The position numbers and the translations under genes were made by a program. DNA of 64,000 nucleotides from Shewanella olleyana (lineage in GTDB: Bacteria; Pseudomonadota; Gammaproteobacteria; Enterobacterales; Shewanellaceae): the NCBI RefSeq assembly GCF_023283825.1, contig NZ_JAKILD010000001.1, positions 62,001 to 126,000 of the forward strand, written 5' to 3'. The number at the start of each line of letters is the position of its first letter. Position 1 is the stretch's first letter. This document shows positions 37,118-47,696 of this stretch, in pieces. The notes under the pieces were generated by a model. The model worked only from the letters and a program-made list of their open reading frames with translations. It was not told where the DNA came from and searched no databases.

Positions 37118-38029
37118 TTAAAACGGCGCATAACTATCAGCTGCTGCAGAAGGCACTGTCCAGCGCGTTTGAGCATCTTGATTGTTACTCGGTGCATTTC
37201 TCATTGGTATATATCCATTGTCGCCATATAGCCAAAGCACGATGTTAGAGCGTTCTCCGCTGATGATCGGTTGCGCTGCATGAGGAACATGGCCCCGATG
37301 GATAATTGCAGTGCCTGGCTCAAAACGCTGCTCAACCAATTTACCCGAGCTTTGATCGTAGAAGTTAACTCCTGAGCCTGAATAATCCTCACCTGGTAAG
37401 TTAAGATTAATATTGAGCGTTACCGACGATGCATCCGAATGCATACGCAGTGAAGTATCTTTATTTGCTTCATAGCGGATTGAGAACCCAAATGTTTGGG
37501 TATCGTAACCCGTTATTTCAGGAAATAGCATGCGTGCAATTGGGCGCATATATTTATCTAGCATTTCGCGATAAAAAACCTGAAAACTCGGTGCGGCTAA
37601 ATATCCTTCAGAGCGAGGATCTAACATAGCTCCACCGTGGTTAAGTGCGATGCCATAAGGCGGACGCAGTGGTATTTCAGCGTTAGATACTTGATCTAAA
37701 TAGTGACGCAACAGTGCTATTTTTTCCGCATCAAAGAACTTAAACTTAAACACATCTGGCGCTACTTCTTCAAGCAAATCTCGGATAACTAATTCTTTTT
37801 CAGGCTCTTGCCATGCATTATTCACTGCTTCACGTAGCTTGTTGTCCAGTAATGAATCATTGAGTGGTGAAAGGTTTTTGGCTTCTCCTTGTTCCCACTC
37901 TTTCCACGCATCATTAAATAATGCCCTGTTTACGTCCCAAAACTGTTGTACTGAAGATGTGCGTTGTAACATTGCTTCTCGAGAAGGTAAGTTTGTGGCG
38001 CGAGCGCGCTGTAATTGACTAGGGTTCAT
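37118..38029 (-). CDS. 2OG-Fe(II) oxygenase
   Basis: The 303-residue product has the iron- and 2-oxoglutarate-binding motifs of the prolyl-hydroxylase-like type: RMHSDASSVTLNINLN (H-x-D), HRGHVPHAAQP (distal histidine) and SGERSNIVLW (the 2OG-binding arginine). The target could be a protein or small molecule. I start at 38029, where AAGGAATA precedes the ATG; an upstream frame extension of 26 codons lacks support. Confidence 0.8.
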   Translation of the reverse strand: MNPSQLQRARATNLPSREAMLQRTSSVQQFWDVNRALFNDAWKEWEQGEAKNLSPLNDSLLDNKLREAVNNAWQEPEKELVIRDLLEEVAPDVFKFKFFDAEKIALLRHYLDQVSNAEIPLRPPYGIALNHGGAMLDPRSEGYLAAPSFQVFYREMLDKYMRPIARMLFPEITGYDTQTFGFSIRYEANKDTSLRMHSDASSVTLNINLNLPGEDYSGSGVNFYDQSSGKLVEQRFEPGTAIIHRGHVPHAAQPIISGERSNIVLWLYGDNGYIPMRNAPSNNQDAQTRWTVPSAAADSYAPF

Positions 38030-38261
38030 AATCTGTATTCCTTGTGTTACTTGTTTTGTTAAAGCAAATCTAATATAGAGACTTCTTAAGATAAACATCG
38101 TACACAATGAAATAGTATCAACAATTTCTATAATTTCTATATAGTCGAATGTTTGCTTATGAGTTTAGTAGGTAGTGTGAAGTGATTAACTATGAAACGG
38201 CTGGCTAAATATGAAGAGCTTAATTAAGTGAATATTGATAAGTAAGCGAACAAGATAATAA

Positions 38262-38282
38262 AACGAGGCATAAAGCCCCGTT
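38262..38282 (-). terminator. Terminator of the HU-like gene
   Basis: An 8-bp hairpin (AACGGGGC with GCCTCGTT in the minus-strand RNA, one G-U pair) is followed by TTTTATTAT, just after the stop. Confidence 0.7.
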
Positions 38283-38295
38283 AAACTGATTTGAA

Positions 38296-38571
38296 TTAAG
38301 CGTTAATCTGCTTTTTAAATGCCGGCGCTGGCTTAAAGCTGGGTTGATTGAACCCAGGGATTTCGATGCTTTCACCTGTGTGAGGATTACGACCATTTTT
38401 AGCCAGATGGTAACGAAGTTCAAAGGTGCCGAATTGAGGTAAGTAAACCTTTTCGCCTTCTGCTAATGCTTTGTGAAGCTGAAAGAGGATCTGTTCTAAT
38501 TGAGGCTTGGCTTGAGATTGTGTAATGCCAATGTCAGATGCCATGGTTTGTACAAGTTGCTTCTTATTCAT
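38296..38571 (-). CDS. HU/IHF family DNA-binding protein
   Basis: The 91-residue product has the HU/IHF fold: MNKKQLVQTMASDIGITQSQAKPQLEQIL, VYLPQFGTFELR, and the arm GRNPHTGESIEIPGFNQPSFKPAPAFKKQI. It differs from the main HU in its arm and C-terminus, so it is an accessory nucleoid protein. It is monocistronic with its own terminator. Confidence 0.9.
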   Translation of the reverse strand: MNKKQLVQTMASDIGITQSQAKPQLEQILFQLHKALAEGEKVYLPQFGTFELRYHLAKNGRNPHTGESIEIPGFNQPSFKPAPAFKKQINA

Positions 38572-38808
38572 AAAAATACTGCGATAAATAATTAAAATTT
38601 TTTTGCGGGGGACGTTTATATCAGTTCTGTTGCACCATTCCTAGTTTTCTTAAAGCCAATTAATCTCTTAGTGGTCATCAATGAGTTTAATTGGTCTAAA
38701 TTTATCCATCTTTCGTAGTAACTTGTTAGTAGAAGTCACTGTCTGTAACACAAGGTTGCTAAATTTTTGCCATACTGAATTTATCTATTCTGAAAAAGGA
38801 GGGGACAA

Positions 38809-40224
38809 ATGAAAACATTGTGTCGTGTGCGTATTTGTTTCGCTTTTACCTTTTTGTTGTCGGTTGTGTTGAGTTCGCCTGTCAAAGCCTCTCCTGAAAA
38901 TAATGCTACCTACAAAACATTAGCCCAGCATGTGTTGTTGATTTCTTTGGCTGAGCCTTCGGTAAAATGGCAAGATTATCTCGCTATTTTACAAGGGGAA
39001 AGTGAAGCTGAAAAATTAGAATATATAGATAGTATTCAAGTTGACGTTGCCGATTTTTGGCATCAACGTCGAGTAGTATTACCCTATGATGGTTTGGCCG
39101 AAAATGCTTCAGTAAAACGTAAAACCTTTGCACTTGAGCCAAGCGTTGATGACTATTTAAGTGTGTTAAATCATATTAGGCGGTTAATGTGGCTAAACAC
39201 TCGACACGAGTGGGAAAGCATTCAACCTGGTGGTTTTTTACGCCCCGGTGATAGCCATAAAACGATCAGCGCTATTTCACAACGATTGTGGTTGTTAGGT
39301 GACTTATCTTCTCGCTCAGAAACCCAATATATTTTTGATGACACCATTGCTTCGGCTGTTGCGCGTTTTCAGACTCGTCACGGCTTAAAAGCGGATTCGG
39401 TTATTGGACCTAAAACCTTACATTGGCTTAATCAAACACCCAAAGAACGGGCTGAGCTGCTTGCTTCAAATTTTGTCGATAAAACCAGTTATAAAAGTGA
39501 TTTAGGTTCTCGATATTTATTAGTGAACATTCCTGCCTTTGAAATGGTGTTAGTCAATGATGATCAAATCGCGTTGACCTCGAAAGTGATTGTCGGCCGT
39601 TCATATCGAAGAACCCCAGTGATGAAAGGGCAGATATCAAATATTGTGATTAACCCGACTTGGACGGTTCCAAAGAAGTTAATGCGCCGAGACATATTGC
39701 CTAAAGTCGCTAAAGATGGCAGTTATATTAGCGAGCGTCAGTTCGATGTATTTGATTTGACTGGTAGTAAAGTCAGCAAAACACCGCAAGAGTGGCAAGA
39801 TGTTGTCACCACAGGCCCTTTTCCTTACCGCTTAGTTCAGCGACCTGGGGAGATAAATGCATTAGGGCGTTATAAGTTTCATTTTAAAAATGATTTGAAT
39901 ATCTACTTACATGACACGCCAGATAAAGACTTGTTTGCTGAAGATAACCGTGCACTTTCATCTGGCTGCGTGCGTATTGAAAAAATCCAAGAACTTGCTG
40001 AGTGGTTTGCAAGTAATGTCGTTATCGATAAACGTACTTGGCAACGGATGCAAACAGAGGGTAGCAATACCCAGTGGTTTTCATTATCTGAAAAGGTTCC
40101 AATTCATTTTGTTTATTGGAATGCTTGGGTAGATGACACAAATTTAGCGCAGTACCGCAATGATATTTATCATTTGAATAACATTGATCAAACAATAGTG
40201 GCGAATAATTCTTCATCTTTGTGA
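38809..40224 (+). CDS. L,D-transpeptidase (YcbB/LdtD-like)
   Basis: The 471-residue product has a signal peptide (cleavage near PVKA-SP) and a peptidoglycan-binding domain at about 150-215 (VARFQTRHGLKADSVIGPKTLHWLNQ). A YkuD catalytic domain follows with the nucleophile C387 in ALSSGCVRIE and the upstream histidine in IYLHDTP. It should form 3-3 crosslinks in the periplasm. It is shorter than E. coli LdtD (615). AAAAAGGAGG precedes the ATG. The next gene is mepK-like, the same order as E. coli ycbB-ycbK. Confidence 0.9.
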   Translation: MKTLCRVRICFAFTFLLSVVLSSPVKASPENNATYKTLAQHVLLISLAEPSVKWQDYLAILQGESEAEKLEYIDSIQVDVADFWHQRRVVLPYDGLAENASVKRKTFALEPSVDDYLSVLNHIRRLMWLNTRHEWESIQPGGFLRPGDSHKTISAISQRLWLLGDLSSRSETQYIFDDTIASAVARFQTRHGLKADSVIGPKTLHWLNQTPKERAELLASNFVDKTSYKSDLGSRYLLVNIPAFEMVLVNDDQIALTSKVIVGRSYRRTPVMKGQISNIVINPTWTVPKKLMRRDILPKVAKDGSYISERQFDVFDLTGSKVSKTPQEWQDVVTTGPFPYRLVQRPGEINALGRYKFHFKNDLNIYLHDTPDKDLFAEDNRALSSGCVRIEKIQELAEWFASNVVIDKRTWQRMQTEGSNTQWFSLSEKVPIHFVYWNAWVDDTNLAQYRNDIYHLNNIDQTIVANNSSSL

Positions 40225-40393
40225 CGTTACGCTTTTCTATAAGTGATTGACCTGATTACAACTTGCTAAGATGTACAAAAATTAAGCTGGTTTTGTCGGC
40301 TTGATCGCTTGCTATTGCCTTTCTTTCCGTTTAAGTTCCCTTTCAGTTGTGTAAAAAACACACAGGTTTATATAATTAGAAAGTGGTGAGTTA

Positions 40394-40942
40394 ATGTCTT
40401 TAGTTTGTCCTGCCCGTAGGCAAGTATTGTTAGGTTTAGGTGGTGTTGCAGTCGCATCAGTGTTTTCAAACCCCGCTCAAGCAAGTCGTTCAACCCAAGG
40501 TATTCGGGAGTTGAGTTTTTATAATCGTCACACTGGCGAGCGCGAGCAAGGACAGTTCTGGGCTGAAGGTGAGTACAATAAAGATACATTATCTTTATTC
40601 AGTCATGTTTTACGTGATCATAGGCAGAATCAAGCTGCACCTATGGATAACCGTCTTTATGAATTTGTTTATAATTTACAGCAAACATTAAGCAACACCG
40701 ATGAAGTACATGTTATTTCTGGATATCGTTCGCCACATACCAATGATATGTTGGCAGCAAAAAGTAATGGTGTTGCTAAAAAAAGCTATCACATGAAAGG
40801 CATGGCGATGGATCTTGCTATACCGGGTGTTGAGCTTAAAACCTTACGTGATGCAGCTCGTTCGTTAGAACTTGGTGGCGTAGGCTATTATCCTCGTTCT
40901 GGCTTTATTCATGTAGATTGCGGCCCAGTAAGAAGTTGGTAA
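40394..40942 (+). CDS. mepK: DUF882 peptidoglycan endopeptidase, MepK-like
   Basis: The 182-residue product matches E. coli YcbK/MepK, which cuts L,D crosslinks. A twin-arginine-type signal (ARRQVLLGLGG) suggests Tat export. The M15 metal ligands are visible: SYHMKGMAMDL and FIHVDCGP, with VISGYRSPHTN before them. It lies 169 nt after the L,D-transpeptidase gene, so the cell would make and cut the same 3-3 bonds. Confidence 0.92.
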   Translation: MSLVCPARRQVLLGLGGVAVASVFSNPAQASRSTQGIRELSFYNRHTGEREQGQFWAEGEYNKDTLSLFSHVLRDHRQNQAAPMDNRLYEFVYNLQQTLSNTDEVHVISGYRSPHTNDMLAAKSNGVAKKSYHMKGMAMDLAIPGVELKTLRDAARSLELGGVGYYPRSGFIHVDCGPVRSW

Positions 40943-41084
40943 AATTTCATTTCTGTCATAAATCTTCATTGGTGGATCTGGAAGCTTAGCGACGAGTTTC
41001 ACTGGTTTGAGTGAATTATAAAGATTGAATGACTTTGTGACGGTGAGCTTAGTGAGTGATTGGTATGAAATAACTGTCAATTGC

Positions 41085-41113
41085 TTGTTGAGGTTAATAA
41101 GCTGTGTTAGAAT
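41085..41113 (+). promoter_or_regulatory. rplY promoter
   Basis: TTGTTG at 41085-41090 and TAGAAT at 41108-41113 with a 17-bp spacer. A CG-rich discriminator (CCGCGCGC) follows, as for growth-rate-controlled genes. Confidence 0.7.
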
Positions 41114-41144
41114 CCGCGCGCTTTGTTTAATTGACTTATCTATT

Positions 41145-41196
41145 AGCGTTTAATTATAGCGTTTAATTATAGCGTTTAATTATAGCGTTTAATTAA
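41145..41196. repeat. Four 13-bp tandem repeats in the rplY leader
   Basis: The unit AGCGTTTAATTAT occurs four times in a row (the last ends AA instead of AT), between the promoter and the ribosome site. It lengthens the untranslated leader. The rest of 40943-41275 holds only the promoter. Confidence 0.85.
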
Positions 41197-41275
41197 ATTG
41201 TCTATTAAATAAGCACGAGTTGTTATTGGTCGAAAATAACAACATCAATTTATTTTTTTATTAAGTGAGAAACAC

Positions 41276-41563
41276 ATGTCTTACACTATTCAAGCTGAAA
41301 TCCGTACTGAAATCGGGAAAGGTTCGAGCCGCCGCCTACGTCATGCGAATTTAGTTCCTGCTGTAATCTACGGTCCAGGTAAAGAGCCAATTTCTGTTAA
41401 ATTCGCTCAAAAAGATATCGTAAACATTCAATTGAATGACGATTTCTACACTACAGATTTAACTCTAGTTATCGATGGTAAAGAAGTTAAAGTACGTGTT
41501 CAAGCTATCCAACGTCACGCTTACAAGACGTTAGTTGAACATATTGACTTCAAATTTGCTTAA
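41276..41563 (+). CDS. rplY: 50S ribosomal protein L25
   Basis: The 95-residue protein is the short form of L25, which binds 5S rRNA (E. coli 94 residues). Clear family segments: [40 protein letters not shown] and the C-terminal HIDFKFA. It has its own promoter and terminator. Confidence 0.97.
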   Translation: MSYTIQAEIRTEIGKGSSRRLRHANLVPAVIYGPGKEPISVKFAQKDIVNIQLNDDFYTTDLTLVIDGKEVKVRVQAIQRHAYKTLVEHIDFKFA

Positions 41564-41582
41564 TCGTTAATTTGAATGAAAA

Positions 41583-41606
41583 AAGCGCCTTTCGGCGCTT
41601 TTTTTA
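41583..41606. terminator. rplY terminator
   Basis: AAGCGCC pairs with GGCGCTT around TTTC, followed by seven Ts and preceded by As, so it can serve rplY and the convergent tamB. Confidence 0.9.
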
Positions 41607-41726
41607 TGTCTGAAGCTTAGCCATTTGAATGCAAGCTTAAGTGGGAGCCTCGTTCTATAGCCAAATTTAAATTTGAACAACTTATTGATTCTAGTTCAAG
41701 TGGAAATACTGTAATCAAAAGTAGGT

Positions 41727-44700
41727 TTAATCGACGTTAAAGCTGTAATAGATATCTAAAGATTGATTTAATGTTCCTGATACGGTTTCTAAATAGAGTT
41801 GCGATAAGATGTAATAGCGCACTGTCATTTCATACCCAGGGTTAAACACCCCAATACCATACTTCACCATTAGATCTTCTCCAATGTAGCCACTAATTGC
41901 CACACGACCTTCATCGTTGGCATCCAGTTGTACATTTGAAAAGCCAATCTTTTCGATTAATCCCGTTGCAGTCGATCCAATATTATTCATTGCTCCGCCA
42001 CCAAATTGTGAGCCTAAGCTGAGAGCCGCTCCCATCATCAAAGCACTGTTTTGTTCATTATCTGAGTTATTAAAACCTGCGCCTGTGACGATGTAAGATA
42101 ATATTTCTGCTTGTTCTTTGGCTGGATTAGAAAATAGGGTCACAATGGGGCGCATAGCTGTGCCTGTAACTCTGACTCCAGCAGTAAGATCTTCATCTTT
42201 GATTTCTTTTACAGCCTCAATGTTTAAGTTTGGTACTTCTGCAGGGCCTGAGAACTGCACTTCACCGGTACTGATGGTAAGTGTTTGTCCCATGAACTTA
42301 TAGGTACCTTGGCTCACTTTGATATCACCAAACAGCAGAGGAGGTTTAAATGCTTGTTGTTGCAGTAATAATGTCCCGTTGAGCTTACCGCTTAAACCCA
42401 TTCCATCAACCGATACGTCTGGTCCTACTGTTATGCTCAAGTCCGACACGAGTGCATAAGGACTGACACGCTGCTCTTGCGCAGAAATGGAATCATTAAA
42501 TACCACATCAGATGAGACGGCAACACCACCTTCAGCAAGTTGCACAACGGTGATTTCACCCGATGGAATATCCACATTTCCTTTAACCGCAAGTTGGTTT
42601 TTATTAAAGGTGAGATTGATATCTGGGGATACATTTAAAATCGCAATCGGTGGTTGGATAAAGGCTAACTTGTCGCCCTTTATATCAATATCGCCACTGA
42701 AATTACCTTGTGGCCAAAATAGAGTGCCATTAAGTTGTGCTTGGCCGTCACCCATAGTCACATTGCCATCTAGCAATCCTTTTTGCCCGCTGAGTGCCAT
42801 GGTGACATTGATATCATTTATCAAGGTCGGGTTGTTGGTGGTAGCAATTGCGGCATCAGCTAATGAAATACTACCTTTAGCGATTGGGTTGCTAAGGTTT
42901 CCAACGAGATCTAAATCAGCAGTAAATAAGCCTTCAAGGGTCTCAATATTTGGGAAAAAACCGAGGAAGTGGCTAAGGTTTAATTCATCTACATTGATGT
43001 TGCCTGATATTTCTCGACTTGGATCGGTGCTGACACTTATTTGACTGCTAATATTGGCAATTTCTTTTGCATCAACCAATAGGTTGGTATTGAGCTTTTT
43101 TTCATCCAGTAGAATGTTTAACTTGAGCAAGTCGTAATTGAGTTGAATAGCGTCATTGCTGGTACGCCTTAACTCAAACTGTCCTTTATCAAAATTGATT
43201 TCAGCGTTTGCTTGTAGTTTTTCTGTTTCAGACCAGTTTGCAGTTGCGGTGATATTGGATTCACCTACCCACGAAAATTTAGTCGGTAATAGTGGCTTAA
43301 ATAAAATCCCTGGTGTGCCTTGCGCTGCAATACTGATATCGCCAGTTTTGCCAAAGTTTGCAGGCTTTTCTATACACAAATGATTATTGGGGTGGTTAAT
43401 ACAAAAAGGATTAATGCTGCCGAGGGTATTTTTTTGATCCCACTGGACTTCAACGACTTTGTCAGTGGACCAAGTACCCAGTTTGTTAGTTAAGGTTAGG
43501 GCGCTTATCTCTGCATCGAAGATTTGATCTTTGTCATCAAACTTATTGTCAATTATCGTATGAATCGCGAGTTCGCCTGCGGTATTAAACTCGAGCTGTT
43601 GTTGGTTTAAGTCCCCTGAGGCATTAATAAATAATTGTGACAAGTCGAGATCTTGCCAAGTGAATTTATCATTACTGACATCAAGCTTAAATTGATGATT
43701 GCTTAATGGTAAATAGTTGGCGGTTAGGTCGAGTCGTTCGACTTCCATATCTGCATATTCAAAATCAGTGACTTTGGCTGTGACATCGACAATCGGCTGT
43801 TGCTCATTACCAGTGACATCAATTTTGGCATAAATTGCCCCTGTTGAATCAGGAAGCCATTGGCTAAGATCTGGCACGGTAAGCTCAGCATCGACATCCC
43901 AAAACTTATTAGCTTGACCATTGACGATCAGTTCAGCACCTAAAGCGGTAGCATGTAAATTATCAGCATTCACAGCAAGTTGTTCATTGAACTCGATATT
44001 GCCGCTCATTGTGAGAGGAAATTCGTTTAAACTGCCAATGAGGTTAGCATCTGCGATTTGAATGTCCCAAGTATCATCCCCTATTATGCCTTGGGTAGAT
44101 AATTGGCCGCTGATGTTACTTGCAAGTTCAGTGAGTTCATATAAGTAGCTGATTTTTTCTAATTGAAGTGTTTCGGTTTTTAGCTCAGCTTGCCAGCTAA
44201 ATTCATCAGCAAAATTCAGTAAGCCGTTGCCCTTGATATTACCCGCTTCAGATTGAATATCTATGTGCGAAATAGTCAGTTTTTGCTGTTCAAAATTGAC
44301 ACTGGTGTCAACATCTAGTTGTGGATGAAATGGACTTAATAGCTTGGCTGTAAAAATTACAGATTGATTATCAATGTCCCCCTTACTGGTGAGTTTATCG
44401 ATTTTAGCTAAGTACTCTGGTTTATTAAATGGCCACTTAAGATCTGCCTTGGTGACTTCTAAATGATAAGTCATTTCAGGCTTACTGAGGGCTACCAGCG
44501 CTTCAAAGTCGATATTGATATCGCCCGTAGCTGAAGCTTTAACCGCTAAGTCATTAAAGCCATTTTCTGCCTGTATCGACAATGTTTGGTTGGATAATTG
44601 GGGGATTTCAGCAACATTATGCAGATCAAACTCTGCATTAATCGTCATAGGGTAATCATCATGTAAACTGATGTCACCAATAAGCTGTGCGTCACCATAT

Positions 44701-45713
44701 TGATGAGTGACGTCTAATTGTTGAATATCAATAAAATAATCAACGTAACTGCCTTTTAACGCTATATGGTCAAACTTATCTTCACGATCGCCTAATCGCA
44801 TAAGACTATCGGTAGTGATCAGTTCATCGACATAGATGGGAAAGGTCATGTAAACCGCTGGCAAGTTTGCCATTGCCCATTCATCGAGTTCTTTTGTGTC
44901 TGTATTATCTTGGGTATCAGATTCATCCTCTGAATTGCCAAGCGGAATATCAACAAGTAAGTCTTTACTATGCAGATAACTGACGCGTAATCCACCTTTA
45001 TTCCACAAAGCCTTACCTTGCAGACGCGATGCGTTGTAACGCATTTCATTGACACTAACTTTAACGTTAATTAAATCCAGCTCATTTAGCGCTATTATTA
45101 CAGGTAAAATGAGTGGTGATGGTGTTTCATCTATTGCTTCAAGTTCAGTCTCTGCGGCATCTTTTGTTCCACTCTCACTCATACTTCCAACTTCACTTTT
45201 AACTTCATTTTCATGAACAGTGGATTGAACATCAGTGTGAGCGATGAGTGTTTCATCTAATGATTCATTAATTGAGTCATCATCAAACTCATCTGTTGCA
45301 ACGCGGACTTTTACATCGCTGGCAATAAGAGAGTCGACACAAATTTGTTTGTTGAATAAACAAGTTGGAACCCAAGACACTGATAAATTCTCTAATTCAA
45401 CAGCTACGCCATTCATCGACCAGCTGGCATAATTGAATTCTAAGTTTTTATTAATCGTGCCTGAGCGTAAATCAAGCTCAAGATTAGGTACAAATTGGTT
45501 GGCAAATAGTACGCTAATTTGTGCACCAAAAGGCGTACCGATTAGGACAGCCACTAAGATTAAGATGAGCAAAGGAATATAGATTAATACTCTGGTGGTA
45601 AGCTTAAAAGCGCGCCAGCATTGCATTAAAATCGACTTTGGCAGATTCGCTGTAGGGATATGGTCGTTAGTCGAATGTGTATTGTTATCTTGTGGGGAAG
45701 ATTGTTCAGTCAT
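41727..45713 (-). CDS. tamB: Translocation and assembly module subunit TamB
   Basis: The 1328-residue inner-membrane-anchored protein has a membrane helix near the N-terminus (LIYIPLLILILVAVLIGTPFG). A long beta-rich periplasmic span follows, then the conserved DUF490 C-terminus. With TamA it moves phospholipids or outer-membrane proteins between membranes. An acidic low-complexity part lies at about residues 110-170. ATG 45713 shares its A with the tamA stop (TAATG), so the pair is translationally coupled. Confidence 0.93.
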   Translation of the reverse strand: MTEQSSPQDNNTHSTNDHIPTANLPKSILMQCWRAFKLTTRVLIYIPLLILILVAVLIGTPFGAQISVLFANQFVPNLELDLRSGTINKNLEFNYASWSMNGVAVELENLSVSWVPTCLFNKQICVDSLIASDVKVRVATDEFDDDSINESLDETLIAHTDVQSTVHENEVKSEVGSMSESGTKDAAETELEAIDETPSPLILPVIIALNELDLINVKVSVNEMRYNASRLQGKALWNKGGLRVSYLHSKDLLVDIPLGNSEDESDTQDNTDTKELDEWAMANLPAVYMTFPIYVDELITTDSLMRLGDREDKFDHIALKGSYVDYFIDIQQLDVTHQYGDAQLIGDISLHDDYPMTINAEFDLHNVAEIPQLSNQTLSIQAENGFNDLAVKASATGDINIDFEALVALSKPEMTYHLEVTKADLKWPFNKPEYLAKIDKLTSKGDIDNQSVIFTAKLLSPFHPQLDVDTSVNFEQQKLTISHIDIQSEAGNIKGNGLLNFADEFSWQAELKTETLQLEKISYLYELTELASNISGQLSTQGIIGDDTWDIQIADANLIGSLNEFPLTMSGNIEFNEQLAVNADNLHATALGAELIVNGQANKFWDVDAELTVPDLSQWLPDSTGAIYAKIDVTGNEQQPIVDVTAKVTDFEYADMEVERLDLTANYLPLSNHQFKLDVSNDKFTWQDLDLSQLFINASGDLNQQQLEFNTAGELAIHTIIDNKFDDKDQIFDAEISALTLTNKLGTWSTDKVVEVQWDQKNTLGSINPFCINHPNNHLCIEKPANFGKTGDISIAAQGTPGILFKPLLPTKFSWVGESNITATANWSETEKLQANAEINFDKGQFELRRTSNDAIQLNYDLLKLNILLDEKKLNTNLLVDAKEIANISSQISVSTDPSREISGNINVDELNLSHFLGFFPNIETLEGLFTADLDLVGNLSNPIAKGSISLADAAIATTNNPTLINDINVTMALSGQKGLLDGNVTMGDGQAQLNGTLFWPQGNFSGDIDIKGDKLAFIQPPIAILNVSPDINLTFNKNQLAVKGNVDIPSGEITVVQLAEGGVAVSSDVVFNDSISAQEQRVSPYALVSDLSITVGPDVSVDGMGLSGKLNGTLLLQQQAFKPPLLFGDIKVSQGTYKFMGQTLTISTGEVQFSGPAEVPNLNIEAVKEIKDEDLTAGVRVTGTAMRPIVTLFSNPAKEQAEILSYIVTGAGFNNSDNEQNSALMMGAALSLGSQFGGGAMNNIGSTATGLIEKIGFSNVQLDANDEGRVAISGYIGEDLMVKYGIGVFNPGYEMTVRYYILSQLYLETVSGTLNQSLDIYYSFNVD

Positions 45714-47581
45714 TACAACTCTGTCCCCATAGTTAAGTGAATACGCCAAGAACGATCAATGGTTTCGGTTTCTTTTAAGCCCACACCAACATCAAGTTTA
45801 ATCGGGCCGATGGGGGAAATCCAATGGATACCACTACCTACAGACACTATCGGTTCAAACTTTTCGGTATCAAATGCATTACCTGCATCAACAAAGGTGG
45901 CGACACGCCAAGTATCATTTAAGTAATATTGATATTCAAAGCTGCCTACTATCAAGTATCGTCCACCGACAACCTGACGAGAAATCCCACCTTCGGAGTT
46001 AACATACTCAATGTAGGGGCCGAGTTCTTGATAACCGTAACCACGAATCGATTGATCACCACCGGTAAAGTAACGAAGTGAAGGTGAAATTTGATCAATT
46101 TGGTCGCTATCGGCAATGTTAGCGCCTAAGTCTAAGCGGCTAACAAAGCGATGACGGTCAAAGAAAGTATCAATCCATTTAAACTTGGCTTCAAACTTGG
46201 TCAAGCGGATCTCAGAACCTAAATTCGGGTCGCCATATTCAACGCTGTATATTTGCCTAAACCCTGATTTAGGATCAAGGCTGTTATCACCACGGGTTGT
46301 TTTACCTATGCTGAAACCTGCTAATACAAAGGTTGGATCGTAATCGGTATCAGATTGATTATAAAATTCTTGATTAAACTCCAGTGAGTAGCCAAACAGC
46401 CAGCCGCTGTCTAATCTTTGTTGTCTAATCACCCCTAATAAACGTTTTTCTGACTCAAGCTGTCCAGTGTAATCATAGTTTCGGTCCGCTTCGTTATAGT
46501 CTTGTGTCACCCCGTATTTATCACGCAATAATCCGATACGAAGTTTAAGTTGATCGTCTAAAGGGTGGGACAAAGGAATGGTGTAAGTGGTTAAGAATTT
46601 AGGCCTGTCAGTAGACCACTCCAAGGTGGTTTCTTGCGTGTGACCATAGCTATTAATTTGCGGCATACGCCAAGTGAGTCTCACTCGAGGCTCAACGGTA
46701 TTTTCCGCATTAGTACCAATGTCTGCACCTAAACCGACTTCAAAAGAGTGAGTCGGACGAGGGGCCAAATCAACTTTAATTGGCACTTCAGTGTCCGACA
46801 TCCCATCGACTTGAGGTAGTACTTTGATGCTGCTGAAATACCCTGTGTCGATTAAGTTGCGGTTAAGGCGATTTAATCGTGAAGTGGAATATTTTGCATT
46901 TGGCTCGAAGGGGATAAGCTCTTCTAGTAAGTCGTCATTCACTGTTTGCCCTGAAAACACAACATCGCCGATTAAGTAACGGTTACCTGACTCAAAATCG
47001 ATATGAATTTTCGCCGTATTAAGATCGCGGTTAATTTCTATTTCCGAGCGAGCAAATGTAGCATCAAAGTAACCCCTAGCTAATGCCAAGGTCACCAGTT
47101 GAGATTTTAAGTCTGAATACACGCCATGATTCAAGGTGTCACCAGGCTTAATGGTCAATTGATTCAACCATCGATTAAAACTGTTGTCGTCTATCATTTC
47201 ATCACTGAATTTAATGTCGACCCACTCAATTATGGTCGGCTCACCTTCATCTATGGTGACGTTTAGCGTCCAAGGTCCTTTTTCTGCCTCGGTGACCTTA
47301 ATATCCACTTTGGCATGATAATGCCCCATGGATTCTAATGCCGCAATGATATTCTCTTCAACGGTAAATAAGAATGCGCGGCGCTGGACTGCAGAGTTAG
47401 GGCTTTCACCAAGGTGAGCACGAATATTTTTGGTGAGCCTTTCAGAAGCCCCTGTAAGCTGGATATTTAGCCAATCATCTTTTTTTGCCCAAGCGAAATT
47501 TGATGCCAACAAAACGAAGGCAACGCAAGATATAAGGCAAAATTTAAACGATTTGGATAACAATGAATGAATGCTTATCAA
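45713..47581 (-). CDS. tamA: Translocation and assembly module subunit TamA
   Basis: The 622-residue outer-membrane protein has a signal peptide (ending NFAWA) and three POTRA-like domains to about 270. A BamA-type 16-strand barrel follows (FEVGLGADIGTNAENT, GGDQSIRGYGYQELGP; the RGYG loop is the family hallmark). It works with TamB, encoded next with a TAATG overlap. The start is TTG at 47581 with no good ribosome site, so the first residues are uncertain. Confidence 0.92.
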   Translation of the reverse strand: MISIHSLLSKSFKFCLISCVAFVLLASNFAWAKKDDWLNIQLTGASERLTKNIRAHLGESPNSAVQRRAFLFTVEENIIAALESMGHYHAKVDIKVTEAEKGPWTLNVTIDEGEPTIIEWVDIKFSDEMIDDNSFNRWLNQLTIKPGDTLNHGVYSDLKSQLVTLALARGYFDATFARSEIEINRDLNTAKIHIDFESGNRYLIGDVVFSGQTVNDDLLEELIPFEPNAKYSTSRLNRLNRNLIDTGYFSSIKVLPQVDGMSDTEVPIKVDLAPRPTHSFEVGLGADIGTNAENTVEPRVRLTWRMPQINSYGHTQETTLEWSTDRPKFLTTYTIPLSHPLDDQLKLRIGLLRDKYGVTQDYNEADRNYDYTGQLESEKRLLGVIRQQRLDSGWLFGYSLEFNQEFYNQSDTDYDPTFVLAGFSIGKTTRGDNSLDPKSGFRQIYSVEYGDPNLGSEIRLTKFEAKFKWIDTFFDRHRFVSRLDLGANIADSDQIDQISPSLRYFTGGDQSIRGYGYQELGPYIEYVNSEGGISRQVVGGRYLIVGSFEYQYYLNDTWRVATFVDAGNAFDTEKFEPIVSVGSGIHWISPIGPIKLDVGVGLKETETIDRSWRIHLTMGTEL

Positions 47582-47696
47582 CGGCCAATTACTTATAACC
47601 TATTGTCGCCAGAATCGTGTAAACAGGCAAGGTTATGATTGAAATTACCGCCTGAAATGGTTACAAAGATACAAACCGATCAAGGACTTGCTTAAA

